Part shown: piece after piece, positions 46,906 to 58,900 of the stretch
Numbering within the stretch: the stretch's first letter is position 1
Layout: every line of letters begins with the position of its first letter
DNA from: Falciphora oryzae
Lineage: Eukaryota; Ascomycota; Sordariomycetes; Magnaporthales; Magnaporthaceae
NCBI GenBank assembly: GCA_000733355.1
Contig: JNVV01000001.1
Span: forward strand, 1,129,218 to 1,193,217
Direction of reading: 5' to 3'
Length of the DNA stretch: 64,000 nt
Position numbers and translations under genes: made by a program
Notes under the pieces: generated by a model
Databases searched by the model: none
Seen by the model: the letters and a program-made list of their open reading frames with translations, nothing else
Told to the model about the DNA's origin: nothing

Positions 46906-47719
46906 AATGAGCAGACGGGGTGGTAATTTTGCACCAGGGGCCAGACCCACGCTTTTTTTTTTTTTCGTCTGAAGATGATCGATTGACCTTGCTACCCCAG
47001 ATGCACACCGCAAACAGAGAAAGAGTTCTGACTCGTCCAAGCCAACAGTAAATGAATGGGGGCGGTCAGCGAAAAGAAGGGGAGCTTCGAGTCCAAACGG
47101 CTGACCTTACGCGATCAAATTAGCCACGAACGTGCATACTAGTGCGGCCCAGGCTCTCGAGCTGGGTTTGGAAAGGGTCGGGCGATGCTTGTACCTGAAA
47201 ATAGATGACTGGTTGGGGAATGAGTTCACTTTTGGACGCCAGTAACATAGAGCGAAAGACACTTGAACAAAGCGAGGTGAAATGAATTAGCCTCGTCCAG
47301 ATAGCCAAGGTGAGCTGGACTGCTTTGGTCGCATATTCTTTTCTTTTGAGCATTTGCTTCGTTCAGGGCGACGAGAATAGGTGGTCACTTATACCGTGGT
47401 GCGCCATTCCAACGCGGCCTCAACCCTCCGAGGTACATGGCACGTTGCACACACAGATGCTTGCTCTCATATGTCCATTGGGTTTTGCTCTGCGAGCTAT
47501 TGCTAGTTATTGCCCAAAGGGCGACCCGGACGTCTCCGGGCATCATGAGCAATGGATCTGGCGAGCCCGGTCCCACAGGGACAGGAGCCCACTCCGCAAC
47601 CACGCCCGGCGACCGCCCGAGATGTGCGGCGTAACAGCAAACAACGTCACTGCTGCATTGTTTGTTGTCAGCGGCAGCGGTTGTGCTGCGACGCTGTCCT
47701 GTGCAATAGCCACGCCGGT
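46771..47719. other. Intergenic with poly(A) tract
   Basis: Promoter of the TRK gene and 3' flank of the FKBP gene. Contains the longest homopolymer of the window (46874-46904) and a 12-nt T run near 46953. No gene seen. Confidence 0.55.
46874..46904 (+). repeat. Poly(A) homopolymer, 31 nt
   Basis: An uninterrupted run of 31 adenines about 100 bp upstream of the TRK start codon. On the TRK sense strand this is poly(T). Confidence 0.9.
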
Positions 47720-48736
47720 TTACAGCTCGTTGTGCTCCTGAGCATCAGAGTCGGTATCCTGGACAATCGTCTTGACCACGTTGGCGGCCTCGGCAACCTT
47801 CTCGGCCACCTTGTCCGCGATCTTCTCCGTTGCCTCAGACGCGGCCGAGCTGGCGCTCTCAGACGCCTTGGTGACGATCTTCTCGGGCTTGGGGACGCCC
47901 TTGATGCCCATCAGCTCTGTCGTGAATACGAGCCACGCGTTCGGGGGGATGACGCTGCCAGCACCCCTTGCGCCGTAGCCAAGGCTCGGGGGGATGGTGA
48001 GAGTCCTGGTGACGGTGTCAGCAAGCGAACAAACACGGGGCAAGCGAGCGCAACCGGGCACAACAGGCCACGCCACGCACGCAGCGCCACACGGGACGCA
48101 TGGGCACGTCTTACCTCTTCTCGCCGATGCACATGTCCAACAGGCCCTTGTCCCACCCCTGAATGACCATGCCGCTGCCCAGGCCGAAGCTAAAGGGCGA
48201 GCCGCGGTCCTGTTGCCGGCGAGGGCGCACGGTGTTAGCGATAGGTTCCCGCGACGCGACCTCGTGCCTGATCTTCCGTGTGTCCACCGACTTCGCTTCA
48301 CAGGGGCGACACCGGGTTTCGGCCGGGGCCGGTACGTACGAGGCTGCTGTCGAACTTCTGGCCGTTCTCCTTCAGGGTACCAGTGTAGTGCACCTGGATA
48401 CGGACAAAGTTAGCCTCCCAGGCGCATTAACAAAGCAACAGGGGGCCCCACACCCCTGGGGTGGGTGGTTCAGGGACGGCTCGGAACCCTCTCAATTTAG
48501 TGGAGAGGCCCAAAGCTTGGGCTGCAACGCCGGGGCAAGCAAGCAGCGGGAAAAGGGGGCGGAGGCGGATCGTTTGCTTGATCGAACCCCAGAGGACCAC
48601 GTACATGAACGGTGTCGCCAGACTTGGTCTTGCGCTCACACTCGACGGCCTGCGTGACGTCAATCTGGAGCTCGTCGGCAGCCAGGACACCAACTGTGGC
48701 CGAGGCCAACAGGGACAAGGAGGCAAGGAAACGCAT
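47720..48736 (-). CDS. FKBP2: ER-lumenal FKBP-type prolyl isomerase (FKBP2)
   Basis: Four exons, 48736-48605, 48393-48340, 48209-48115 and 48005-47720, giving 188 residues. A signal peptide ([20 protein letters not shown]) is followed by the FKBP domain. Ligand-pocket residues are visible in [31 protein letters not shown] and [18 protein letters not shown]. It catalyses cis-trans isomerisation of prolyl bonds and should bind FK506. The C-terminal HNEL is a KDEL/HDEL-type retrieval signal, so it works in the ER lumen. About 50 residues of Ala/Lys/Glu-rich, probably helical, sequence separate the domain from HNEL; many FKBP2 proteins lack this. Exon joins were chosen to keep the conserved FKBP frame, and all four use GT-AG ends. 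Confidence 0.95.
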
Positions 48737-51503
48737 GATGGGCGGTGGTGCGTCCGTGATCGTGGAGCTTGGAGGGGCGGAGTTTCGGCAATTGACTTTC
48801 GGAGGAGAGCTCGGTCGCTGCCTCGGCTCGTGACGAAGCTAGTTGCGCCCGGGTTGATAAGGTAGGCAGCAGAAGTCGGGCGGAAAGAAGTGAGGCGGAG
48901 GAAAGGTTAAGGTTGCGGGCGGTGGCGGTCAGGAGCGTGATGGGTGGATTTGGCGACGGTGGTCAATTGGGCGTAGCAATGAAGCTAGGTTGCCGCGGCG
49001 GGGTCTGGCCAATAAGCGCGGGGTGTGGGCGGCATTGGCAGGGTCCTGAGCGGAATGTGACGCCGAGCCGGACGGACGGACCAAGGCAGTGTCACCAGTC
49101 ACGTGCGGTCGCAACACCACCACCCCTACCGCTCGAGACATCCATGGCTGGTGTGCTTCTCTATGATGGGGACGGAGATTCTCGATTGGGAGGCTGTGTT
49201 CGATGATTCGCTTCCAGGACCTAGCCGATCATTTGCCAATCCCCGCCCACTGCCGTCGCGCTGCACAGAAAGTCCCACCGCCAGATTTGATCGCTCGTCA
49301 TTGTGAGCAGAGGCGGCCCATTTGGGAAGCGCTCGGACAAATTCGTCTGCCCGCCTCCTGCCTTGCTGCCTTGTCTCTGTGGCGAGCTCCATGACAGGCA
49401 GGGCGTGCATCAATCGTTCAACCACGTCCATTCCATGCGTCTCTGGATCCTTCCTCCGTTCCATTGGTCCCAAAGCCCAGACTGTCGTTTACGAGGCCCA
49501 GCTATTTTTGGGGCTCATGTCTGAGCGCCTATACTCAGCGATGATCGACTATTAAAAGCAGTGTTTTTGCGCCACCAGCCCGTCTCTCGCAGCAACCGCG
49601 TCTTCGACAGGACGACGCGTCTTCTGACAACTGGGGTGTCGGGGTGGTTTGCGCAGCAGGATGACTCTTGTTCCCCGATTTGAAATGTGGCGCTGATCCT
49701 GCTGCATCCACTTTCATCTGGCACAGGCCAGTCTCGTTACTGTGCAGGCTGGGTGTGTTCCCTCCCTGGCCTGTCTCCAAACACGGCGTGGCCCGGTCGG
49801 AAATGCAGGAATTCTTTACATTGCACACGCATACGGGTGCCATGGAACTGCATGTGGTAGGTAGCCCTGTGCCCTGTCACTAGTGTGCAGATTCTCCTGC
49901 TCGATTGCTTGCGTTGCCCTCCCCCTGTGATTTTACTTTTAGGGGTGGTTCGTTGCATATGTTTTCCTATTCTGGCCGCCGGTCACTGCGACAGGACGAC
50001 GGCGACGTGGATATGGCTCACGCCGTGTCCGAAGTTTTATCTTCTCCTCAGCCCCGGCCTTTTTCCACTTCGCAACGTGACGACCGAACGACCAAACTTT
50101 TGAGGCATCATCGGGCATCGAGAATCAAATGAGTCACTTGTCAACCTCCCTCCGACCTCACAGGCAGGGAGGTGTGGCCAAGGACCAGGTGCTGAGCAGA
50201 CGGACCCAGGTGACCCGCCCCAGTCGCTCAGGCTCTGGATTTGCAGTCCTGGGCCCGTCCCGTCCGTCGCCGGCACGCAACCAGACTGGAGACTGGGCCA
50301 GGCTGCCCCATCAATTTGCTTCCAGGAGGGGTGGTGCAGGTGCCAGCGGGGCGCAGCTTGGAGGCCTTCACTCCCAAGACCAACCCCAAGGCAGCAATGG
50401 GGGGCTTCAGCCACTGCCTGGCTGGAGCAGTCTGACGTCGTCGCGTAGTAAGGAAACAAAACAAGGGTCCAACCAGTGCCAGCTCTTCTCAGCTCGCCCT
50501 GCCTGCCCAGCTGACCAGTCGCCGGACCGTACCAGGACTTGCATATGCCAGACATGGTTGCCGAGTTGCCCGTCACTGTGCGGTACCTGCAGCCAATTGA
50601 CCCAATGCTGGGCTCCCATTTGGTATCCCCGCGGCGGCAACGCGCGCTTGCGCAGTTCCACTGGGCTCCTCGCCCGCCCGCCACTGGCGACTCTGCATGC
50701 ACCCACCCTCCTGCAGCAGCCTCATCGGCCATTTTGTTTGGCGTCGTTTCCTCCTGACCTCAACGGTCCCCTTTTTCTCTTTCTGCTTTTTTTTTTTTCG
50801 CCACCCAGCTCCGGTGGAATGGAATAGACACTGGTCCCCTTTGTCGAGCTACATGGTTGTCCCTGGCATTGCGTCCGCTGACTGGTGCCCAAGCACCAAT
50901 CCGCGGCGGCCCGATGGCACTCTTGTTTGGCCTGTCACTTGCGAAACCCAAACGTCCTCCTTGGTTGCGCGTCGTCGTCGGCAGTAACCATGACAGCGTA
51001 AAGCAACCTTGAACGGTGCTTTGCAAGCTCCTTCCATTCACAGCCCTTGAGTCATTTCGCACGCCTCGCCATCTGTCTTGCACCCCCTGCCCATTCTTGT
51101 TCGCCGGCAGGTCCCGCTGCCGGGGGAAGCCCAAGCAGGCGAACCAACGTCTGCCTCCTTTTGCTCGTCCCCGGGTGCGCAGTCCCCACACACCTTGGTT
51201 GCCTCGTTCTTGGTCAAGATGCACCGCCATGCGCAGTGCGCAATGCTCGCACACAAGCGTGTGTCCGATTTTTATATATTCCCCTTTGCCCCATCTCTCT
51301 GTTGTCGTTCGAAACTATCCTTCCCATCCAGCATCAGCATCCATCACCGAACGCTTGCGTCCAGAATCAACATAAAACTTGCAGCCTCACTTATCTCTTT
51401 CATCCTTCTCAGCTTGCACCACAACCGCAAGTCCGCCTCTGAGACTCTCACTATTCCTACATCACAAACCCTACAAACAACCAACCTTCCACCCCCGCCC
51501 GTC
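48737..51503. other. 2.8-kb intergenic region, no gene seen
   Basis: Lies between divergent genes (FKBP minus, small Ser/Thr-rich protein plus). Frames up to 230 codons are open on both strands but have no family resemblance. The right end has CT-rich leader sequence and a TATA-like box at 51274. Confidence 0.5.
51274..51279 (+). promoter_or_regulatory. TATA-like box
   Basis: TATATA lies 230 bp upstream of the ATG at 51504 and is followed by a long CT/A-rich leader, the usual layout of well-expressed fungal genes. Confidence 0.45.
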
Positions 51504-51752
51504 ATGAGCTCCCGCGGCAGCAACAAGTACGGCGGTATCGTCATCGACCAGGACCCTAGGCGGACCTCGGTCAGCTCTATCGGCTCAGCATCCTCTACGA
51601 CCGGCTCGACACACACCTCAAGCACTGGCGGAAGCTCTTCAAGGAGCGCAACTGGAAGCTACCGCGACCCCACTGGCGGCCGGGACACCGCAATCGGTAC
51701 CTCGCAGCGCACAACCAGGAGCGGCCGAGATGTAGTCGTGGTCAACTGGTAG
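51504..51752 (+). CDS. Small Ser/Thr/Gly-rich protein, function unknown
   Basis: 82 residues, single exon, ATG at 51504. The protein is MSSRGSNKYGGIVIDQDPRR, then a Ser/Thr/Gly-rich middle, ending GRDVVVVNW. No signal peptide, membrane segment or known domain. The hydrophobic ends (GGIVID and DVVVVNW) flank a disordered middle, and the frame is preceded by a TATA-like box and a long CT-rich leader, which favour a real expressed gene. The frame is open upstream to 51078, but this ATG fits the leader best. Function cannot be assigned. Confidence 0.6.
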   Translation: MSSRGSNKYGGIVIDQDPRRTSVSSIGSASSTTGSTHTSSTGGSSSRSATGSYRDPTGGRDTAIGTSQRTTRSGRDVVVVNW

Positions 51753-53797
51753 TCTACCTCAGACTGCGCACCAAAATATCACGGCGCCCCACGCAGTCAT
51801 GCGCAGCCAGCGTGACAAGGTCATACCTCTCACGCCAGCAACATCGACACCGCAACTTGGACACCACCGCCTATTTTAAAATATCGATCTTGTCACTACT
51901 ACCACAACGTGTACAACAACAACATCATCATTTTCTCTTTCAGACGCCTCACGCAGTCATACTACATTCGATTCGGCACACGCCTCGACGATACGACGGA
52001 ACGGAATAATTAAGGAGAGATGGTTTCAGTCTTTTCGGACAATGGGCCTCGTCTACAATTCTCATGGGAACGAACGGTGTTATGGTTTTTATTCTTGGAA
52101 TTGGCGGCTTGCTGGTTTACCCGGGCGTTTGCTCGCTTTGTTTTACATGGTAGATTGTCATACAATACCCTCCCCAGATAGCTCACAGCTACATACACTT
52201 GACTGATGAGGAATTACAATTTTTTTTTTGTCTCAAACTTCTCAATTCTTCCTCTAACCACCTCTTGCCCATTTGCGTTTGCTTCTTCCATAATGGCCAA
52301 GAAACTCGATCGATGCCTGCCTGCTGCTTAGTGCCGAGATATGCTCGCCCCCGCGGCTGGGGCTTGCCGACATGTGGCACAACAGCGACGCGGATGCAAG
52401 TGCAGGGGATAACAGATTAAGGATGATTGTTGGTCAAAGAAGGATTTTGGCATCAAGATGCGATTTGTGTGATGTCCAAACCCTGACACTCTGACAGGAG
52501 CCCAAGCGCCAGGAAGCCAGGCACGCCAGGCACCTCGAGACCGCATGGGCGCGAGGGCGAGCAAAATCCAGGATTCCCCTGTCACCCACAGGTTCTGGAC
52601 CGGTTTTTCTCCCTTCAGTGGCAACCCGAACTGCCATGCTAATCTCTGAGCTCACCCAACTGGAGATCATTTCAAGTCTTGGGCAGCGACTAGGTAGGCA
52701 GATCAGCTTTTACTGTCGCTGGAATCAAGCCCCCCATGCCTACCCTTCGTTTGGCGATGTGCTTTTCCTGGCCGGAGCTTGACCGAGACTCAGGCACGCG
52801 GTGGGGTACAAGGTCGCCAGGTGTGGTTCGGTCTTCCGTTTCCGGCTTCCGGTGGATTCCCCGCGGCAAGGCGGGCGACATCAATTCAGCCCGTCAAACG
52901 ATGTGGTTGCAATTTGGAACCTTACACGTCTGCTAGGCGGGCGGCGAGCGGCCACCGAAGCGAAGACCGGATAGCGTTGGTTCTCAAGCCGACACATTGT
53001 CGCAATGGGTGCCAAAGCCTCAGGAACAGATTGAAGTGCACATCGGATTGGGGGTGGCCATCAAGGCAGGCGTTGCATGCATATGTGCATGAGTGACCGA
53101 GAAACCCAAAGGGATAGGACTGCGCAGAAGGGGCCCTCGCATAAAGCCCCTGGGAAAGTGACGAATCCAAGGTTGCCCGGGTCAGGTGTTTTGTTTGGTG
53201 CATCGATGGATGGATCTCACACGCTCAACTGTGTGTGCTGTGCTGACTGCGGCCTGGATCTGGCTTCTGGTGCCAGCACAGCACAGTGAGCCATCATCAC
53301 CTGCGGCCAATCATGGAATGCTTTTCTTCCGTCTGATTGGCGGGGCAGCATGCAGCCCCGCTGCTGGAGAAACGGGCAAGCGACTTGTCGGATGAAATGC
53401 CCGCTGCGCTGCATTGGATTTGGCCGCCACGACGGAGCAATTTGCTGCCCGTGACCTTTCTTTGCTGGGCCGCCTTGTCGTGCGGTTTCCGCCGCGACCA
53501 GGCCAGACAGCAGACCACTCGCCAGCCTGGCTATAAAACATCCGCGCTCCAGCTTCCCCTCATTCCCGGCGCGCATCCGGCCATCGCCACCTTATTCCTC
53601 TCTTTACCCACATACCTTACAAACAGACTGGCTATTGACTATCGTCGACCGCATCTGCCGAACTCCCACTCCAGTTTCCGCCCAAGCTTGGCCTGTCATC
53701 AGCTCCCCTGAACCCACCCGCACAGCTCGACGGACCATTACGTCACTGCCACCCAAACTCCAAGCCCCTCTAATCCAATCCAAACATCACCACCAGC
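51753..53797. other. 2-kb intergenic region, no gene seen
   Basis: 3' flank of the small protein gene and promoter of the RPEL protein gene. No recognisable coding sequence. A TATA box is at 53532. Confidence 0.5.
53532..53538 (+). promoter_or_regulatory. TATA box of the RPEL-repeat gene
   Basis: TATAAAA lies 266 bp upstream of the start codon at 53798, with CT-rich and A/C-rich leader sequence in between. Confidence 0.5.
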
Positions 53798-54299
53798 ATG
53801 GCCGAGGGTCCCGACCCCAGTGGCGTCGGCGCCGGCGAGCAGCCCACCGTCGACCGCACCCCCATCTCTCCCTCTCGAACCGAGCGCAAGAACTCGCTCG
53901 AGCAGCACCTGATGCATCGCCCCGAGCGCTCAGAGCTCGTTGATCGTGAGGCGCATCTCCCCCGCTTTTGCCACGCTTTTAGCTTATACTCACGCCACAA
54001 CACCAGGCAACATCCTCCCGGCTTCAACAGCCGCGCCTGCACTCCAGGCGCAGCAGAAGGAGCTCGAGCGCCACTTCAAGGCCGACACCCTGAACGAGAA
54101 AATCGCCCACCGCCCGTCGCCCGATGAGCTGATCAAGAAGGGCGTGCTCGATGAGGACCCCCGGACCGTCGAGAAGTACATGGAGGCGATTGAGGTTTGT
54201 CCCCACCCGTGATACCTTTCTCTCATTTTTCTCGCGAGCCAGCCCACTAAATCGCAGCCATCACAGGACGAGTACGCCAAGCGAGAGGGCGGCGCCTGA
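53798..54299 (+). CDS. RPEL-repeat protein
   Basis: Three exons, 53798-53945, 54007-54194 and 54267-54299 (introns 61 and 72 nt), giving 122 residues. Two RPEL-like motifs are visible: SLEQHLMHRPERSELVDRNI (completed by the first splice) and LNEKIAHRPSPDELIKKGVL. RPEL motifs in animal MRTF and Phactr proteins bind monomeric actin; small fungal proteins with two such motifs are widespread but poorly characterised. The rest is hydrophilic and helical, ending EYAKREGGA. No signal peptide or membrane helix, so cytosolic or nuclear. The second donor, GTTTGT, is weak, but the joined frame and the short last exon with TGA are convincing. Actin binding is inferred from the motif. Confidence 0.86.
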
Positions 54300-55014
54300 T
54301 TGAGCACGCTTGACTCCAGGGTTGTTCAGAAAACCTTGGACTCCGTGCCGTCTTTATTCGCGCCGCTCCGAGATGTCTGCTGGAGGTCTGGAGCTCGACT
54401 CTAGGCCTCTCTTTTGTACACCGACTGGTTCCATAGTTCCACTTGCGCCGTTCCTGGATGAAGTGTATTCTGATGAAATGGAAATCAGGCGTTAGGGTTC
54501 GCTTGGGACACTTTGATCGAGGGCATATAGTTGTACAAGAGGACGTATCGGGGTTTTGCTTTGTTCACTTTCGCCGGGCAGCTATGTCGCCCGTATTGCT
54601 TTCGCACCAGGCTACGGTCTCCTTCCTAGGACTGTCCCTGGCTGCCAGCTCCTCCAGCTGCGGTGTCCGCTGTGGGAGTAGACACGACAAGTCGAGATAT
54701 CTAGGTATCTCCGTGGGCATGTGTTTGTGAGCCCGAAATCTCCATGGACTTGAAAGTGGTACAAAACTGTTTGTGCAGTTCATCAAGGGGTATCTGGATC
54801 CATCTTGACGTGAAATTGAGGTCGTTCAAAACCACATGAAGGGTCCAGAGACAGCCAGAAATTCCCCGAAAGGACTGGAAGAAGAGCAGCCATAACACTG
54901 CAACCTTCCCGAGGGCCAGCTCAAATGCTGTCACCAATGCTACGGACGACCAAAACTCCCCAACAGCCCGCGTGGGAAGCAAGCGTAGGGAGGGCGAGTT
55001 GGGGAGGGTCCGGA

Positions 55015-55109
55015 TGTCAAAGATGGGTGAAAAAGACTGGGCCAGATGTCAAAGATGGGTGAAAAAGACTGGGCCAGATGTCAAAGATGGGTGAAAAAGA
55101 CTGGGCCAG
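55015..55109 (+). repeat. 32-bp tandem repeat, three copies
   Basis: Three copies with starts at 55015, 55047 and 55079 of a unit beginning TGTCAAAGATGGGTGAAAAA and ending GACTGGGCCAGA. They are identical until the last base of the third copy. Confidence 0.95.
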
Positions 55110-55550
55110 GCAAGGCCGGAAATCGCAAAGCAGGATCAATCACCTTTCGTGATTTGTTCAGTGTCGCGCCGGCTTCAAGATGGGCATTCGATCTATTTGG
55201 GTATCCGTGCAAAAGAAGAAACAGTCTCCAACGCCTCCACGCTGATGCTTGACGAACCAGATGAACCAAAGAGAGAGAAAAGAACTACTTTTGCTGACCA
55301 GACGAAGAAGAGAGAAAAGCCCATTCCCAGTGACCAAACAAAAAAGAAAGAGAAACTCCATAGTGACCGGAAGCGGCAAAAAGGAAATAACGCACCCGCT
55401 GGTTGGTGGCTGCGGACCACGACGTGCCAAGTCGTGCGCAAATATTAGGCCGAACCAAGCCATAAAATGCGGGAAAAGGAGACTAGTCTATACAAACAAC
55501 ATTGAAGAAGGGAGAAGCTCGTCCTTGGTAGAGGCTGACATGTAAAAGGC

Positions 55551-55915
55551 GAGCGTCGGTCGGTTGTAGAGGTGAGGCCGAGAAGCCGGGCCGTGGATAT
55601 ATGGCGTGGGCGAAAGAAGCCGATCGATTGGCGCGAGACGTGGAGGAAGACGAGCGTCGGTGGGTTAAAGACGCAAAGAAGCGAAGCCGAATCGGGGGTA
55701 TGTGGCGACAGGCAAGCTTGAGAGGGGGACGAGCGTCGGTGAGCTAGAGACGGGAAGAGAAGCCGTGTCGTGGAATATGGCGACAGCGAGCTTGAGAGGA
55801 AGGTGAGCGTCGGTGGGTTGGACGCGAGGCAGAAAAGCTGAGTCGTGGATATATGACGACAAACAAGCTTGGGAGGAAGAAGCCGGGCCGTGGATATATG
55901 GCGCTGGCGAATGAG
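55551..55915 (+). repeat. Degenerate minisatellite, about 75-100 bp units
   Basis: The unit start GAGCGTCGGT recurs at 55551, 55652, 55731 and 55805. Each is followed by variants of AAGCCGGGTCGTGGATATA, then TGGCGACA and AAGCTTGAGAGGAAG. The AAGCCGGGCCGTGGATATAT segment is near identical at about 55583 and 55880. Units differ in length and by scattered substitutions, so it is an old array. It begins just downstream of the hydrolase stop codon. Confidence 0.85.
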
Positions 55916-55959
55916 GAACTCGAGAGGAATATGTCGTCTCTGCGAGCCTGGAGGGTGGC

Positions 55960-58900
55960 CTAGTTGGCACGGCCGCCCCTGCGACCGCTCCTACCACCAT
56001 GGCCGCCACCCTGGTTCTTGGGCTGGTACTTGGGCTTGGGCTTCGGACGTCCGCCCGAGCCGTCATCGGCGTCGCCGCCGCCACCTCCTCCGTTGCCGCC
56101 GTTGCCCGTGCCCTGGGCGGGGGGATAGCGCCACCCCAGCCCGACCTGGAACAAGTACTGCTCATACGCGTTCATTGGAGGGTGCATCCCCTGCATCCGG
56201 GCGTTGTGAGCCTCCAGCCAGCCTATGTAGCCCTTGCCGAGCCTGGCGTCGTTCCTCGCGCGGTCCTCGTCCCTGCGCGTCTTGGCGATGGCGACGTTCT
56301 CTGGCGAAGGAGTGAGGAGCGCCATGGCCGCGTTGGCCTCCTCCGGGTCGGGCGACGTGGCCTTGACGGCCCAGGCGATGGCGAGGTCGGCAATCTTGGC
56401 CGCGTTCTTCTCGATGAACATCAGCGGGCCGTTTCCGAGGAGGCCGAACTCGGCCAGCTTGAGCCAGTCGACCTGGACGCCGGCCTGCTCCAGGTACTTG
56501 ACAACGGCCCAGTCGTACCCGCTGTTGATGCTCGCCTCGGCCGTCAAGATCGCGTGCGGGATCTTGGACAGCTGCGCGAGCCTGCGCACCGTCTTGGCCG
56601 GGTCCTGGAGGAGGCACTTGTCGCCGTCCTCGTTGGTGTACACCGCCGTCTCGAGGTGCCGCGGGTCGTCGTCGGGAAGTGGAGGATCGAACTCCACGGA
56701 GGCATTCATGATGCCCCAGCGCTCGTAGTCCTGGTCCCGGACGGTCATCTCGTCGCCCGTGAACTGGCGCCCGAAGGCCCCGTTCGCGGCCGCGACCTCG
56801 GCCGTCGTCGTGGAGAATGGGGCGTGGCGAGCGCCCATGGCGATGATGCCCGCGACGAGGTCGGGGCGCCGGTCTCCCACCAGCCAGGCAACCTCGCAGC
56901 CCGTGCCCTCGGCCACGAGCACCGCCTTCGCCGCCGGCAACCCCTCCAGGATGGAGATGATCGCCGCGGCTCCGGCCGGCGTGCGGTCTCCCGGCGTTCC
57001 CCAGACCCCAACGCGCTGGTTGGCGTAGTAGTCGAAGCAGGGCTCCTGCCTCCAGCCCGGCTGTTGAAGAAGAAGAGAAGAAGTTGGTTAACATGAGAAT
57101 CATCGCAATATCCTGTGGGAATGGTGTTTTTTCTGTGGTCTTTTGACTTACCTTGATGGCCCCGGCGACCCTGCCGGGGAACTGGGCGTGGCGCGCCGCA
57201 CTGTCGTACATGTACGGGGGCTTGTTGCCCACACCAGTCAGGTTTGCCTCAACAGTGTTGAGGCCAGACGTCATCGGCCGCTGCTGCTGCAGCCTAGTCT
57301 CGGCCGGGATGGCCCTTGTCGACGCCCGCACGCCCGGCAGGTCGACGAGATGGACCTGGAACCCCGCACGCAGGAAGCACTCGGTCCAGGACCGAGACTC
57401 CTGGGTGCGGGCCAGGTCCATATCCCACACCTGTTGGAAGAAGAAGTCAGTTATGAAGTGATGGCAAAAAGTAAGGGAAAAGATAGCTAGGGGAGGGAAA
57501 GGTTGTGGTTTTATATGGAAGCGATGCCAGTTGAGAGGCATCTGACGTGGCCTTGACAGTTGGGATGGGAAAAGTTTCAAGGCGCTGGGCAGGAACCAGG
57601 AATTGCTGGAAAGCCTGGACGGCTAAACAGGATGGGTCCAAAAAAAGCACAAGGCTTGCTATGTAAAAAACTGGCAAGACTTGAATCGGAAATCGTTGAT
57701 ACTTACCGTGCCGGTGTGGTAGTCGCCATGCACCATGACGATGGGCGTCTGGTGCTTCTGGTCCTTTGGGGAGAGGACCACCACCCACACGTTCTTGGCC
57801 GTGCTCTGGGCCACTGCAGTGACCTGCACCGTACCGCCGTCGCCGGCGGAACGGGTGCAGAGCACCGCAGCGCCCTCGGCGACGTTCTCGTTGTTCTGCG
57901 GTCGGCGCCGATGGTTAGCTAGAGCCCTGAGAGGTGACTGAATATCTATATCTTTGCTGAAGAATGCGAGGGAAGGGGAAGAGGATTGTGCGCAGTCACT
58001 CACAGCCATCTCAGTAGTGGTTGTGGTGGTGGTGGGCTTGTTTGTGTTTGTGAAGAAAACAAGAAAAAAAAGACAACTCAAAGTTGGGGTTGGGAACTTG
58101 AAATATGGGCAGAATTATGGAGAGATGCTTAGGGCTGGTGACCTTTTTTTGCTGGCCAGGGTCACGGGACCCGTAGAGCTAGGACAATGTGTAAAGAGAA
58201 CTGGGACTTACCCTCAAGAACGGAGGGACTTGGGGCTGGTAGGGCGTGTAGCCACCATCGTAAATTTCGAGGATATCCCCCTCGTGAGAAGAGTGGGCCT
58301 CGACCTCGGCCATCTGCTCTGGCACGGCGGGAAGGTTGAGGCCGGTGCCCGGGTAACCCAACTGGGAGCTTGACGGCAGGGGCGGCTGGCCGAAACTGGA
58401 CACCCCCTGGCCCAGGCCGGTGTAAGAGACCCGAGGAAACGCTTCGCCCGGGAGGTGGCCTGGGTTATAGCCTAAGGAGATGCGAAGAGGCTCTAGTTAG
58501 AAACGTGGTGACGAATTATCAGAAGACCCCGTTTTAGGAGGCTATAGTGCGTACCTGAAGCGGTGGTGGACTCAGCATCGTAGCCGACCTGGCTGGGAGT
58601 GAACCCGTCGCCCGGGGTCCAGAATGCACCGCCACGCTCTGTGTAGTAGCCACTGATAAGAGAAGGCTGCATGTCCATAGCGCCGGGAGTGGAACCAGAG
58701 GCGCCCCCGAGAGGATATCCATTGTCACCGAGTCCCTCCCAGTTGGCTGGAGTTGCGGGAAGTGGGGCCCCAGCAGCTGACCGCTCCTCTGGCTGATGCC
58801 GGAATAAGAGGAAAACGCCTTGTGGCTGAAGCTGGCTTGTTGGGGCTGAGAGGGAACGGGGGTTGATGAATAGGCTCTCCTGTGGCTGATGCTGGCTTGC

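Larger units (their letters stand above)
54300..55959. other. Repeat-bearing intergenic region
   Basis: 3' flanks of two convergent genes. Holds a 32-bp tandem triplicate (55015-55109), a purine-rich stretch near 55260-55390 and a degenerate minisatellite (55551-55915). No gene seen. Confidence 0.6.

Noticed and set aside
50037..50827. About 230-codon frames on both strands
   Set aside because: Trp/Cys/Gly-rich random-looking translation, no family, no conserved motif.
55999..57096. 365-codon plus-strand frame
   Set aside because: Antisense of the hydrolase exon; composition typical of a shadow frame.
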